From Vicugna pacos (lineage: Eukaryota; Chordata; Mammalia; Artiodactyla; Camelidae): a DNA stretch of 64,000 nucleotides. Shown piece by piece: positions 8,501 through 21,439 of this stretch. Positions within the stretch are counted from its first letter, which is position 1; every line of letters begins with the position of its first letter. The position numbers and the translations under genes are program-made. The stretch lies in NCBI RefSeq assembly GCF_048564905.1, contig NC_133021.1, positions 3,985,501 through 4,049,500 on the forward strand, in the 5' to 3' direction. The notes under the pieces were generated by a model. It did not search any database. It was given only the letters and a program-made list of their open reading frames with translations, and was not told the DNA's origin.

Positions 8501-10618
8501 GTGTTTCTGTAGACAGAGAAGCTCTGGGAAGAACTGGTTCATTGGGACATTCCCGTGGCACTACAAAGCACAAGCGCACTCTCAGTTGGCAGATTTGGAA
8601 ACACTCCAAAATGACATAGAGCAGAATGCAGAGCTGAGAACCTTTAGAAGCTTCATTTCCACAAGAGGAAGTGTCCTGTGCACTTTCAGATTTGTGAGAT
8701 AAGCGTAATCAAAATGAGGTTATGCTAATCGAAATAGTATGGGGTGTTCATCACAACAAAGGCAACACCAGCAATCGGAGATATACCAGACAACACACAC
8801 AGGAACAGGACATGGCATCAATGTCTAGGAGAAATTGTCCTCACAGAAATCCCATGGTATTGCGTAGAGCCAAGAGTCTAATGTATTCACTTCACAAAGC
8901 CCTAGAAGTCTACATTAGATAACCTGATATTACCTGACCAGTAGAGATGAAGAAGTACAGTAAAAGAAACAGGAAGTACCATATTCAGTTCCAAAGAGAT
9001 TGAAGGCCCATAAGATAAGCTTACAAACAACTAGACTGCAGAACGCTATCCAGAGCAAGTATTGAAAACGGAGGTGAGGGAAACACTGAATAACAACAGT
9101 GTCTCAGAATCCCAAAACGCAGAATACCAGAAAAGGGGAAGAGAAAGCCTAAAGACGAGCCAAATAATGTCAGAAAACTCAGTGGATGAGATAATATCAG
9201 GGCTAAAATTCAGTCCTAAGCAGACTAAATAATGCAGAGGGACGGGTGAATGACTGTGAAGTCAAGGGAACAGAAATCCCTCGGTCAGGAGCAGACATAG
9301 GAAAGCAAGTGCAAACCAATGAAAACAGTGCTGTTGAATCCTGGGGTAAGAAAAGACATGAAAGACTAGGATTCGTAAGAGTCCCAAATGGAAAAGCAAG
9401 AGATAAAGCGAAAAAAAAATGTCTGAAATTTTACCTGTAGGAAACTCAGACAGAAACTTGCTGAAAGCCAAGAAAGAATCATCTATGCGAATTCAGGAAG
9501 TACACAGCGTCCAAAGGAGGTGGAATCCCAATAGACCTACCAGCAGCTGTAGGATTCAAATCAACAAAGTTCATGAGCATCCCAGTGATTTAAAATGCGC
9601 CTGGAGGAAAGCAACATAGTCACAAGAGGACCTCCAGAGGGGTTTCAGCTGATATCTCGGCAGCAATATTGCAGGACAGGGAGGAGTGCCACGACATAGA
9701 CCATATCCTGAATGGCAAAATGCTGCCATCTAGGGTAGCCTATGCCACATGACCGCCATTTCTAATAACGGCAGAGCTAGAGAATTCCACAGACCGGCCA
9801 ATCTTAAAAGAATTCAGCAGTTCGAAACTTATCCTACAAGAAAGGTTGAGAATTCTCCCCTGAATAGAAAAGCAGCAAGATGAAATGGAAAGAAGAAAAC
9901 CATTATTGGAAATGCAAGAAGAGCATGAGTGGCAAAGAAGAAAGAGGAAGAAGGCAAGGAGGACATCAAAACCCTAAAGATGGGAGAGGGAAGCAGGAAA
10001 TCTTAGGTGATTGGAAGCACTATCTTAAGTGAATCAGATTATATGACTCTCTGTTTGAAGCGAACGGAGAGATGCATGGCCTGACGTGTTTGCCAAACAG
10101 ACGAGAAGCAGACCAACAAAGAATCAAACAAACACACAAGCACCAAAAGGGTACGGTTGGCTGACATATACCAAGGGAAGCACGATTATTCAAAAGAAAA
10201 TACTCAAGGGGATGTCAAGGATCATTCAGCACGCATCGACCCAGTAAGACGGCTTGCATGTACTCAGCACACTTGTATTCGGAAATCAGAGGCGTGCATT
10301 TATATTCGTCCATATTGATCCATAAGAGCATATCGTGACCTAACCCAAATGCCAATTTGGAGTCAAAGGGATTCCTAGGCCGTGATATAGACTTGCAAGT
10401 CTTCCAACAGGACGAATGAATGCCATATTCTACCCTACGTAGAGAAGAAATGGCATAAGCCTATAACAAAGACAAGTAGCTCTGCAAAAGTGTACTAAGA
10501 GCAAAAGAGACAGACAGTAAAGTGCACACTGGGGTTGGCTTCATTACTAGGAATTTCAGCCCCCATGAAACCAATGGATCCATATCCTGAGAGTGCGGGT
10601 GTTTCAGCAGAAATCAAC
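5310..10618 (+). repeat. Array unit 2 (5309 bp)
   Basis: Differs from unit 1 by C at offset 3561 (8870) and G at offset 4851 (10160). No private change was seen. The C/G combination recurs in units 3, 7, 8 and 12. Confidence 0.98.
5706..6604 (+). pseudogene. Coiled-coil-like gene fragment, unit 2 copy
   Basis: Same as the unit-1 copy; no difference seen. Confidence 0.5.
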
Positions 10619-10818
10619 CGACGGGTATGTATTCCGAGTGTACGGATATTACAGAAACATAAGTTTCCTTAAGTGGGTCTCTGTGTTCTGTGAACCGTTA
10701 GAAAGTTTAAAGACGTGTGAAACCATCAACTGAAAATGGACACACTTCCCTCCGTTGGTACTGTGCATAGAGATCTGAACAAAAGGAAAGAGGGAAGAAC
10801 AAAGGCCCATGGGACGCT
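9069..10818 (+). mobile_element. L1 LINE relic, unit 2 copy
   Basis: Differs from the unit-1 copy by G at offset 4851 (10160). Confidence 0.6.
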
Positions 10819-13800
10819 AGTGGGTAGAATCACATTTACCTTAGGAACCTCTCGTCGGATGCAGCCCCTCCCCCAACACTGACAAGATGCAGCAGCCATT
10901 GGGGATGGCAGTTACCGGTTGGATTCCAGGTGGAATGTTGGTGTGTACCGCGAGGCTTGTTGTGGCTGGTGGATCCTAGGTAACCGGGCAGAGTTCTGTG
11001 GGTGGATCAGTGTGATGGAGGGGCTGCCGCCCTCTGTGGAGCTTGGCTTAGGTCTTTGGTCCGGGAAGCTGTGTAAGTTCGAGATACTGCTGCTGCCCAA
11101 AGACCTGAGTTCACGGGTCAGTTTCCAGAACCTGAAAGGGCAGACAGTGGAAGATCTGCCTGGCATCAGCTTACTGGTGAAGCTCCGAGGTCCTTTCAGA
11201 CTTGCCCAGTCCTGTTGAAGTCGGCTTTATGGGAGACACGAAGAGAAGCTGGCCGAAAAGCTGGCTGCACGGATTGAGGAGAGATGTGAACAACACATTG
11301 ATGAGAGATGTCCTGCTACAATGGAGAATACTGGCCTGGAGACAGCTGTAGAGGATACCAGGCTCGAAAGACACTCATGAGACATATTGAACCTCGCTGA
11401 TACTGGCAGAAACATACGGAGTGCCAACGTGGACTTGAGGAAGCTCCTCGATTCTCTGCTCCAAGAACGGGTCCAAGATCCCTGGCGTCTAAGAGAGAAG
11501 AGATGGCAGAGGTGATCAAAAGGCTCATGTCCTTGGAAGAGGTCGTGAGAATCCACACGTCCCAAGGGGCATTTCCAAGCCATTCACACCAAAGTGCACC
11601 AAGCCCAGGTAAGCCTTTTCCCAGGTTTGGGCCTAGCTAGCAAGCACTTGCTCTTCCCTCCCCTCCACTCAGGCATCCATTTGGAAGGATCAGTACCTGA
11701 GCTGCAATGAAGCCAGTACGAGAAGAGCAAGCCCCTCCTCGAATCAGAGTTCCTCCAGCTTCACACTCTGTGAACAACAGTGAACTCCTTAAAGGTCAAA
11801 TAGTCTCGACTGAAACAGATAGGAATTGAAAACTTAGCTCACACAAAGAAACGATGGCCTTCCGCTAGATTCAGCAAATGCTGGGTTTCTGTCTTCTCTG
11901 GGGTGAAGGGATTGTGGTAAGTGAGGGGAATCTTTGACTGAACTTGAATATGTATTAGGCCTCAGTTTTTCAAGACAGTGTAGGTAAATATTAGAAGTCA
12001 GATAGTGAACTGAACTACAAAAGTCGCCAATGACATTAAAGACACTGCTTATGTGGACCGTCTTTCAGTTGAGTTAAGCCCCCGGGGGCACTCTATCAAG
12101 GGGGTGCAGACTTGGTTGCGTCCAATTGCTTTACCCAACATGATCGGATGATTAAGCGTTCTCATCACTGATAGAAGAACCCCTGGTTCTCAATAGCCTA
12201 GCATAGCTGCAGCAGGGTTCTCATAGCTATAATGCCTCTAGGTGCTTTTGGATTCAAACCTAAATGTGTATATTTGGTTTGTTTCTTCTTGTATTTTCCT
12301 AGAGAGGGATGTTACCCCTTGAAATGCCAACATAGGCCAGTAGGTGTCATTGGGAGTAAAGGGCACCACGTGCACAAGTGAATCCAACGTTGGGGGTTAT
12401 TTCATGTTTCCAATAGGTATTTCATGGTTCCTGTTGGTTTCGGAGGCTTCAACAGTAAAGAGTGGACATGACCCCTTTAACAGTTTGGACTGCTAGTTTG
12501 CATTCTATCTGTCTATGTTTTCCTTAGAGCTGACAAAATGGTACCGAAATTGACAAGTCTGGCTTCTAGGTCGATTTAGTATGTTTCAAAAACTAACTTC
12601 ATTTTCGTATAACTCCCAAAACATGTAAATCAATTCTATTAAACTTTTTAATGACTGCAAATGAGATATCAACACAATGTCAAAACTGGAGTCTTCGGAC
12701 AACCCCTCCCACCACGGCTGTAGAGAAACAAAGAGCTATACAAAAATCACATTTCTGTGAAATGTATCTGGAAAGTGTTGATTCATCGATGCCCAGTTGG
12801 CAGAGAAGCAGTGCAACCTGCGCTCACTCGCTCCCATGTACACAGCAATGGGATCACACACTCACCCAGCCCTTGGCACAGGACACTTGCCGAAAAGAGG
12901 TCTGTTACTTCCAAAGACAGGATGAGGCCTCACAACGCCTGGAAGCAGGGGAAGGCAAAGCAGGGAATGGAAACCAGTGCAGGGTCTGACCCCTGGTGAT
13001 GGAGCAGCAAAAGTGAAACTCTGTTTAACTTGGACACACACTCTCAAGCGAACAGGAGACATGGGATTGAAGGTGATGTGCTGAGTGTTAGAAGAGTGCA
13101 CAGCAGATGCTTGGCTGACAGAACTCAAAGAAACCAGCACAAAATATCCCCACAGTTGATTCTGAGACCAAGATCCGAGCTGCCAAATTTGAGGGAGCAG
13201 AGGCAGCGGTCAGTGAGGGATAGGGCTACGGATGATGGCACACGCTGAGTCTCAGGGATCTGGAGTGCCTTGTGGGATGTGGTGAGTCCAATCAAGAGAG
13301 CAAACAGACGTGAGACCCCAATGAGAAAGCAACCACACTGGCGCGCGCGGTTGAGATTATCGATATGTCCCATGGCCACACCCAACGCATCTGCAGGACC
13401 AGGGACCAATTTGGCATTTTGCCAATAGAGCACGAGTGGGGCTTCATCAGAGATATCGTGCATCTGGTCTGAGGGATCCAGGGGGCCTTGGGTTTGAAAT
13501 CAGAATGAAAAGCCTTAGGATCTGCTACATTCATAACCTGGGCTGGGATTACGGTTTGGTTTGAGGCACAGGATGCGCAACAGCTCTGTGGTTGCCTTCG
13601 TGCACCCGTGCCACAAGGATGAGAGGACAAGGAAGAGTGGTGCAAGTCCACAGCGTGAGAAGAGGAAGCATTTCCTTCAGCATTATCTCCCAAATTCAGA
13701 TGCTACATTTTGGATGGCACCGGCACGGTACGGCACCGAGGACACCAAGGTCGGTCTGCGGGATCATTCCAGCAGGCCCTGATGTGTGACATCCGTAGAT

Positions 13801-15930
13801 ATGCTTCCACTGGTGTTTCTGTAGACAGAGAAGCTCTGGGAAGAACTGGTTCATTGGGACATTCCCGTGGCACTACAAAGCACAAGCGCACTCTCAGTTG
13901 GCAGATTTGGAAACACTCCAAAATGACATAGAGCAGAATGCAGAGCTGAGAACCTTTAGAAGCTTCATTTCCACAAGAGGAAGTGTCCTGTGCACTTTCA
14001 GATTTGTGAGATAAGCGTAATCAAAATGAGGTTATGCTAATCGAAATAGTATGGGGTGTTCATCACAACAAAGGCAACACCAGCAATCGGAGATATACCA
14101 GACAACACACACAGGAACAGGACATGGCATCAATGTCTAGGAGAAATTGTCCTCACAGAAATCCCATGGTATTGCGTAGAGCCAAGAGTCTAATGTATTC
14201 ACTTCACAAAGCCCTAGAAGTCTACATTAGATAACCTGATATTACCTGACCAGTAGAGATGAAGAAGTACAGTAAAAGAAACAGGAAGTACCATATTCAG
14301 TTCCAAAGAGATTGAAGGCCCATAAGATAAGCTTACAAACAACTAGACTGCAGAACGCTATCCAGAGCAAGTATTGAAAACGGAGGTGAGGGAAACACTG
14401 AATAACAACAGTGTCTCAGAATCCCAAAACGCAGAATACCAGAAAAGGGGAAGAGAAAGCCTAAAGACGAGCCAAATAATGTCAGAAAACTCAGTGGATG
14501 AGATAATATCAGGGCTAAAATTCAGTCCTAAGCAGACTAAATAATGCAGAGGGACGGGTGAATGACTGTGAAGTCAAGGGAACAGAAATCCCTCGGTCAG
14601 GAGCAGACATAGGAAAGCAAGTGCAAACCAATGAAAACAGTGCTGTTGAATCCTGGGGTAAGAAAAGACATGAAAGACTAGGATTCGTAAGAGTCCCAAA
14701 TGGAAAAGCAAGAGATAAAGCGAAAAAAAAATGTCTGAAATTTTACCTGTAGGAAACTCAGACAGAAACTTGCTGAAAGCCAAGAAAGAATCATCTATGC
14801 GAATTCAGGAAGTACACAGCGTCCAAAGGAGGTGGAATCCCAATAGACCTACCAGCAGCTGTAGGATTCAAATCAACAAAGTTCATGAGCATCCCAGTGA
14901 TTTAAAATGCACCTGGAGGAAAGCAACATAGTCACAAGAGGACCTCCAGAGGGGTTTCAGCTGATATCTCGGCAGCAATATTGCAGGACAGGGAGGAGTG
15001 CCACGACATAGACCATATCCTGAATGGCAAAATGCTGCCATCTAGGGTAGCCTATGCCACATGACCGCCATTTCTAATAACGGCAGAGCTAGAGAATTCC
15101 ACAGACCGGCCAATCTTAAAAGAATTCAGCAGTTCGAAACTTATCCTACAAGAAAGGTTGAGAATTCTCCCCTGAATAGAAAAGCAGCAAGATGAAATGG
15201 AAAGAAGAAAACCATTATTGGAAATGCAAGAAGAGCATGAGTGGCAAAGAAGAAAGAGGAAGAAGGCAAGGAGGACATCAAAACCCTAAAGATGGGAGAG
15301 GGAAGCAGGAAATCTTAGGTGATTGGAAGCACTATCTTAAGTGAATCAGATTATATGACTCTCTGTTTGAAGCGAACGGAGAGATGCATGGCCTGACGTG
15401 TTTGCCAAACAGACGAGAAGCAGACCAACAAAGAATCAAACAAACACACAAGCACCAAAAGGGTACGGTTGGCTGACATATACCAAGGGAAGCACGATTA
15501 TTCAAAAGAAAATACTCAAGGGGATGTCAAGGATCATTCAGCACGCATCGACCCAGTAAGACGGCTTGCATGTACTCAGCACACTTGTATTCGGAAATCA
15601 GAGGCGTGCATTTATATTCGTCCATATTGATCCATAAGAGCATATCGTGACCTAACCCAAATGCCAATTTGGAGTCAAAGGGATTCCTAGGCCGTGATAT
15701 AGACTTGCAAGTCTTCCAACAGGACGAATGAATGCCATATTCTACCCTACGTAGAGAAGAAATGGCATAAGCCTATAACAAAGACAAGTAGCTCTGCAAA
15801 AGTGTACTAAGAGCAAAAGAGACAGACAGTAAAGTGCACACTGGGGTTGGCTTCATTACTAGGAATTTCAGCCCCCATGAAACCAATGGATCCATATCCT
15901 GAGAGTGCGGGTGTTTCAGCAGAAATCAAC
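10619..15930 (+). repeat. Array unit 3 (5312 bp), CAA-insertion type
   Basis: Carries the three-base insertion near offset 672 together with T instead of C at offset 669 (11287), a pairing shared only with unit 7. It has C at offset 3561 and G at 4851. A private G-to-A change at offset 4290 (14911) is a CpG transition. Confidence 0.98.
11015..11916 (+). pseudogene. Coiled-coil-like gene fragment, unit 3 copy
   Basis: Carries the in-frame CAA (Gln) codon after the 'RCE' codons, together with TGC to TGT at 11285-11287, which is silent in the coding-like frame. Confidence 0.5.
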
Positions 15931-16130
15931 CGACGGGTATGTATTCCGAGTGTACGGATATTACAGAAACATAAGTTTCCTTAAGTGGGTCTCTGTGTTC
16001 TGTGAACCGTTAGAAAGTTTAAAGACGTGTGAAACCATCAACTGAAAATGGACACACTTCCCTCCGTTGGTACTGTGCATAGAGATCTGAACAAAAGGAA
16101 AGAGGGAAGAACAAAGGCCCATGGGACGCT
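14381..16130 (+). mobile_element. L1 LINE relic, unit 3 copy
   Basis: G at offset 4851 and a private A at 14911. Confidence 0.6.
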
Positions 16131-19100
16131 AGTGGGTAGAATCACATTTACCTTAGGAACCTCTCGTCGGATGCAGCCCCTCCCCCAACACTGACAAGAT
16201 GCAGCAGCCATTGGGGATGGCAGTTACCGGTTGGATTCCAGGTGGAATGTTGGTGTGTACCGCGAGGCTTGTTGTGGCTGGTGGATCCTAGGTAACCGGG
16301 CAGAGTTCTGTGGGTGGATCAGTGTGATGGAGGGGCTGCCGCCCTCTGTGGAGCTTGGCTTAGGTCTTTGGTCCGGGAAGCTGTGTAAGTTCGAGATACT
16401 GCTGCTGCCCAAAGACCTGAGTTCACGGGTCAGTTTCCAGAACCTGAAAGGGCAGACAGTGGAAGATCTGCCTGGCATCAGCTTACTGGTGAAGCTCCGA
16501 GGTCCTTTCAGACTTGCCCAGTCCTGTTGAAGTCGGCTTTATGGGAGACACGAAGAGAAGCTGGCCGAAAAGCTGGCTGCACGGATTGAGGAGAGATGCG
16601 AACACATTGATGAGAGATGTCCTGCTACAATGGAGAATACTGGCCTGGAGACAGCTGTAGAGGATACCAGGCTCGAAAGACACTCATGAGACATATTGAA
16701 CCTCGCTGATACTGGCAGAAACATACGGAGTGCCAACGTGGACTTGAGGAAGCTCCTCGATTCTCTGCTCCAAGAACGGGTCCAAGATCCCTGGCGTCTA
16801 AGAGAGAAGAGATGGCAGAGGTGATCAAAAGGCTCATGTCCTTGGAAGAGGTCGTGAGAATCCACACGTCCCAAGGGGCATTTCCAAGCCATTCACACCA
16901 AAGTGCACCAAGCCCAGGTAAGCCTTTTCCCAGGTTTGGGCCTAGCTAGCAAGCACTTGCTCTTCCCTCCCCTCCACTCAGGCATCCATTTGGAAGGATC
17001 AGTACCTGAGCTGCAATGAAGCCAGTACGAGAAGAGCAAGCCCCTCCTCGAATCAGAGTTCCTCCAGCTTCACACTCTGTGAACAACAGTGAACTCCTTA
17101 AAGGTCAAATAGTCTCGACTGAAACAGATAGGAATTGAAAACTTAGCTCACACAAAGAAACGATGGCCTTCCGCTAGATTCAGCAAATGCTGGGTTTCTG
17201 TCTTCTCTGGGGTGAAGGGATTGTGGTAAGTGAGGGGAATCTTTGACTGAACTTGAATATGTATTAGGCCTCAGTTTTTCAAGACAGTGTAGGTAAATAT
17301 TAGAAGTCAGATAGTGAACTGAACTACAAAAGTCGCCAATGACATTAAAGACACTGCTTATGTGGACCGTCTTTCAGTTGAGTTAAGCCCCCGGGGGCAC
17401 TCTATCAAGGGGGTGCAGACTTGGTTGCGTCCAATTGCTTTACCCAACATGATCGGATGATTAAGCGTTCTCATCACTGATAGAAGAACCCCTGGTTCTC
17501 AATAGCCTAGCATAGCTGCAGCAGGGTTCTCATAGCTATAATGCCTCTAGGTGCTTTTGGATTCAAACCTAAATGTGTATATTTGGTTTGTTTCTTCTTG
17601 TATTTTCCTAGAGAGGGATGTTACCCCTTGAAATGCCAACATAGGCCAGTAGGTGTCATTGGGAGTAAAGGGCACCACGTGCACAAGTGAATCCAACGTT
17701 GGGGGTTATTTCATGTTTCCAATAGGTATTTCATGGTTCCTGTTGGTTTCGGAGGCTTCAACAGTAAAGAGTGGACATGACCCCTTTAACAGTTTGGACT
17801 GCTAGTTTGCATTCTATCTGTCTATGTTTTCCTTAGAGCTGACAAAATGGTACCGAAATTGACAAGTCTGGCTTCTAGGTCGATTTAGTATGTTTCAAAA
17901 ACTAACTTCATTTTCGTATAACTCCCAAAACATGTAAATCAATTCTATTAAACTTTTTAATGACTGCAAATGAGATATCAACACAATGTCAAAACTGGAG
18001 TCTTCGGACAACCCCTCCCACCACGGCTGTAGAGAAACAAAGAGCTATACAAAAATCACATTTCTGTGAAATGTATCTGGAAAGTGTTGATTCATCGATG
18101 CCCAGTTGGCAGAGAAGCAGTGCAACCTGCGCTCACTCGCTCCCATGTACACAGCAATGGGATCACACACTCACCCAGCCCTTGGCACAGGACACTTGCC
18201 GAAAAGAGGTCTGTTACTTCCAAAGACAGGATGAGGCCTCACAACGCCTGGAAGCAGGGGAAGGCAAAGCAGGGAATGGAAACCAGTGCAGGGTCTGACC
18301 CCTGGTGATGGAGCAGCAAAAGTGAAACTCTGTTTAACTTGGACACACACTCTCAAGCGAACAGGAGACATGGGATTGAAGGTGATGTGCTGAGTGTTAG
18401 AAGAGTGCACAGCAGATGCTTGGCTGACAGAACTCAAAGAAACCAGCACAAAATATCCCCACAGTTGATTCTGAGACCAAGATCCGAGCTGCCAAATTTG
18501 AGGGAGCAGAGGCAGCGGTCAGTGAGGGATAGGGCTACGGATGATGGCACACGCTGAGTCTCAGGGATCTGGAGTGCCTTGTGGGATGTGGTGAGTCCAA
18601 TCAAGAGAGCAAACAGACGTGAGACCCCAATGAGAAAGCAACCACACTGGCGCGCGCGGTTGAGATTATCGATATGTCCCATGGCCACACCCAACGCATC
18701 TGCAGGACCAGGGACCAATTTGGCATTTTGCCAATAGAGCACGAGTGGGGCTTCATCAGAGATATCGTGCATCTGGTCTGAGGGATCCAGGGGGCCTTGG
18801 GTTTGAAATCAGAATGAAAAGCCTTAGGATCTGCTACATTCATAACCTGGGCTGGGATTACGGTTTGGTTTGAGGCACAGGATGCGCAACAGCTCTGTGG
18901 TTGCCTTCGTGCACCCGTGCCACAAGGATGAGAGGACAAGGAAGAGTGGTGCAAGTCCACAGCGTGAGAAGAGGAAGCATTTCCTTCAGCATTATCTCCC
19001 AAATTCAGATGCTACATTTTGGATGGCACCGGCACGGTACGGCACCGAGGACACCAAGGTCGGTCTGCGGGATCATTCCAGCAGGCCCTGATGTGTGACA

Positions 19101-21239
19101 TCCGTAGATATGCTTCCACTGGTGTTTCTGTAGACAGAGAAGCTCTGGGAAGAACTGGTTCATTGGGACATTCCCGTGGCACTACAAAGCACAAGCGCAC
19201 TCTCAGTTGGCAGATTTGGAAACACTCCAAAATGACATAGAGCAGAATGCAGAGCTGAGAACCTTTAGAAGCTTCATTTCCACAAGAGGAAGTGTCCTGT
19301 GCACTTTCAGATTTGTGAGATAAGCGTAATCAAAATGAGGTTATGCTAATCGAAATAGTATGGGGTGTTCATCACAACAAAGGCAACACCAGCAATCGGA
19401 GATATACCAGACAACACACACAGGAACAGGACATGGCATCAATGTCTAGGAGAAATTGTCCTCACAGAAATCCCATGGTATTGCGTAGAGACAAGAGTCT
19501 AATGTATTCACTTCACAAAGCCCTAGAAGTCTACATTAGATAACCTGATATTACCTGACCAGTACAGATGAAGAAGTACAGTAAAAGAAACAGGAAGTAC
19601 CATATTCAGTTCCAAAGAGATTGAAGGCCCATAAGATAAGCTTACAAACAACTAGACTGCAGAACGCTATCCAGAGCAAGTATTGAAAACGGAGGTGAGG
19701 GAAACACTGAATAACAACAGTGTCTCAGAATCCCAAAACGCAGAATACCAGAAAAGGGGAAGAGAAAGCCTAAAGACGAGCCAAATAATGTCAGAAAACT
19801 CAGTGGATGAGATAATATCAGGGCTAAAATTCAGTCCTAAGCAGACTAAATAATGCAGAGGGACGGGTGAATGACTGTGAAGTCAAGGGAACAGAAATCC
19901 CTCGGTCAGGAGCAGACATAGGAAAGCAAGTGCAAACCAATGAAAACAGTGCTGTTGAATCCTGGGGTAAGAAAAGACATGAAAGACTAGGATTCGTAAG
20001 AGTCCCAAATGGAAAAGCAAGAGATAAAGCGAAAAAAAAATGTCTGAAATTTTACCTGTAGGAAACTCAGACAGAAACTTGCTGAAAGCCAAGAAAGAAT
20101 CATCTATGCGAATTCAGGAAGTACACAGCGTCCAAAGGAGGTGGAATCCCAATAGACCTACCAGCAGCTGTAGGATTCAAATCAACAAAGTTCATGAGCA
20201 TCCCAGTGATTTAAAATGCGCCTGGAGGAAAGCAACATAGTCACAAGAGGACCTCCAGAGGGGTTTCAGCTGATATCTCGGCAGCAATATTGCAGGACAG
20301 GGAGGAGTGCCACGACATAGACCATATCCTGAATGGCAAAATGCTGCCATCTAGGGTAGCCTATGCCACATGACCGCCATTTCTAATAACGGCAGAGCTA
20401 GAGAATTCCACAGACCGGCCAATCTTAAAAGAATTCAGCAGTTCGAAACTTATCCTACAAGAAAGGTTGAGAATTCTCCCCTGAATAGAAAAGCAGCAAG
20501 ATGAAATGGAAAGAAGAAAACCATTATTGGAAATGCAAGAAGAGCATGAGTGGCAAAGAAGAAAGAGGAAGAAGGCAAGGAGGACATCAAAACCCTAAAG
20601 ATGGGAGAGGGAAGCAGGAAATCTTAGGTGATTGGAAGCACTATCTTAAGTGAATCAGATTATATGACTCTCTGTTTGAAGCGAACGGAGAGATGCATGG
20701 CCTGACGTGTTTGCCAAACAGACGAGAAGCAGACCAACAAAGAATCAAACAAACACACAAGCACCAAAAGGGTACGGTTGTCTGACATATACCAAGGGAA
20801 GCACGATTATTCAAAAGAAAATACTCAAGGGGATGTCAAGGATCATTCAGCATGCATCGACCCAGTAAGACGGCTTGCATGTACTCAGCACACTTGTATT
20901 CGGAAATCAGAGGCGTGCATTTATATTCGTCCATATTGATCCATAAGAGCATATCGTGACCTAACCCAAATGCCAATTTGGAGTCAAAGGGATTCCTAGG
21001 CCGTGATATAGACTTGCAAGTCTTCCAACAGGACGAATGAATGCCATATTCTACCCTACGTAGAGAAGAAATGGCATAAGCCTATAACAAAGACAAGTAG
21101 CTCTGCAAAAGTGTACTAAGAGCAAAAGAGACAGACAGTAAAGTGCACACTGGGGTTGGCTTCATTACTAGGAATTTCAGCCCCCATGAAACCAATGGAT
21201 CCATATCCTGAGAGTGCGGGTGTTTCAGCAGAAATCAAC
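15931..21239 (+). repeat. Array unit 4 (5309 bp)
   Basis: Has A at 3561 and T at 4851 like unit 1. It carries C at offset 3635 (19565), otherwise found only in units 10 and 11. A private C-to-T change at offset 4923 (20853) is a CpG transition. Confidence 0.98.
16327..17225 (+). pseudogene. Coiled-coil-like gene fragment, unit 4 copy
   Basis: No CAA codon; matches unit 1. Confidence 0.5.
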
Positions 21240-21439
21240 CGACGGGTATGTATTCCGAGTGTACGGATATTACAGAAACATAAGTTTCCTTAAGTGGGTC
21301 TCTGTGTTCTGTGAACCGTTAGAAAGTTTAAAGACGTGTGAAACCATCAACTGAAAATGGACACACTTCCCTCCGTTGGTACTGTGCATAGAGATCTGAA
21401 CAAAAGGAAAGAGGGAAGAACAAAGGCCCATGGGACGCT
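19690..21439 (+). mobile_element. L1 LINE relic, unit 4 copy
   Basis: T at offset 4851 as in unit 1, and a private T at 20853. Confidence 0.6.
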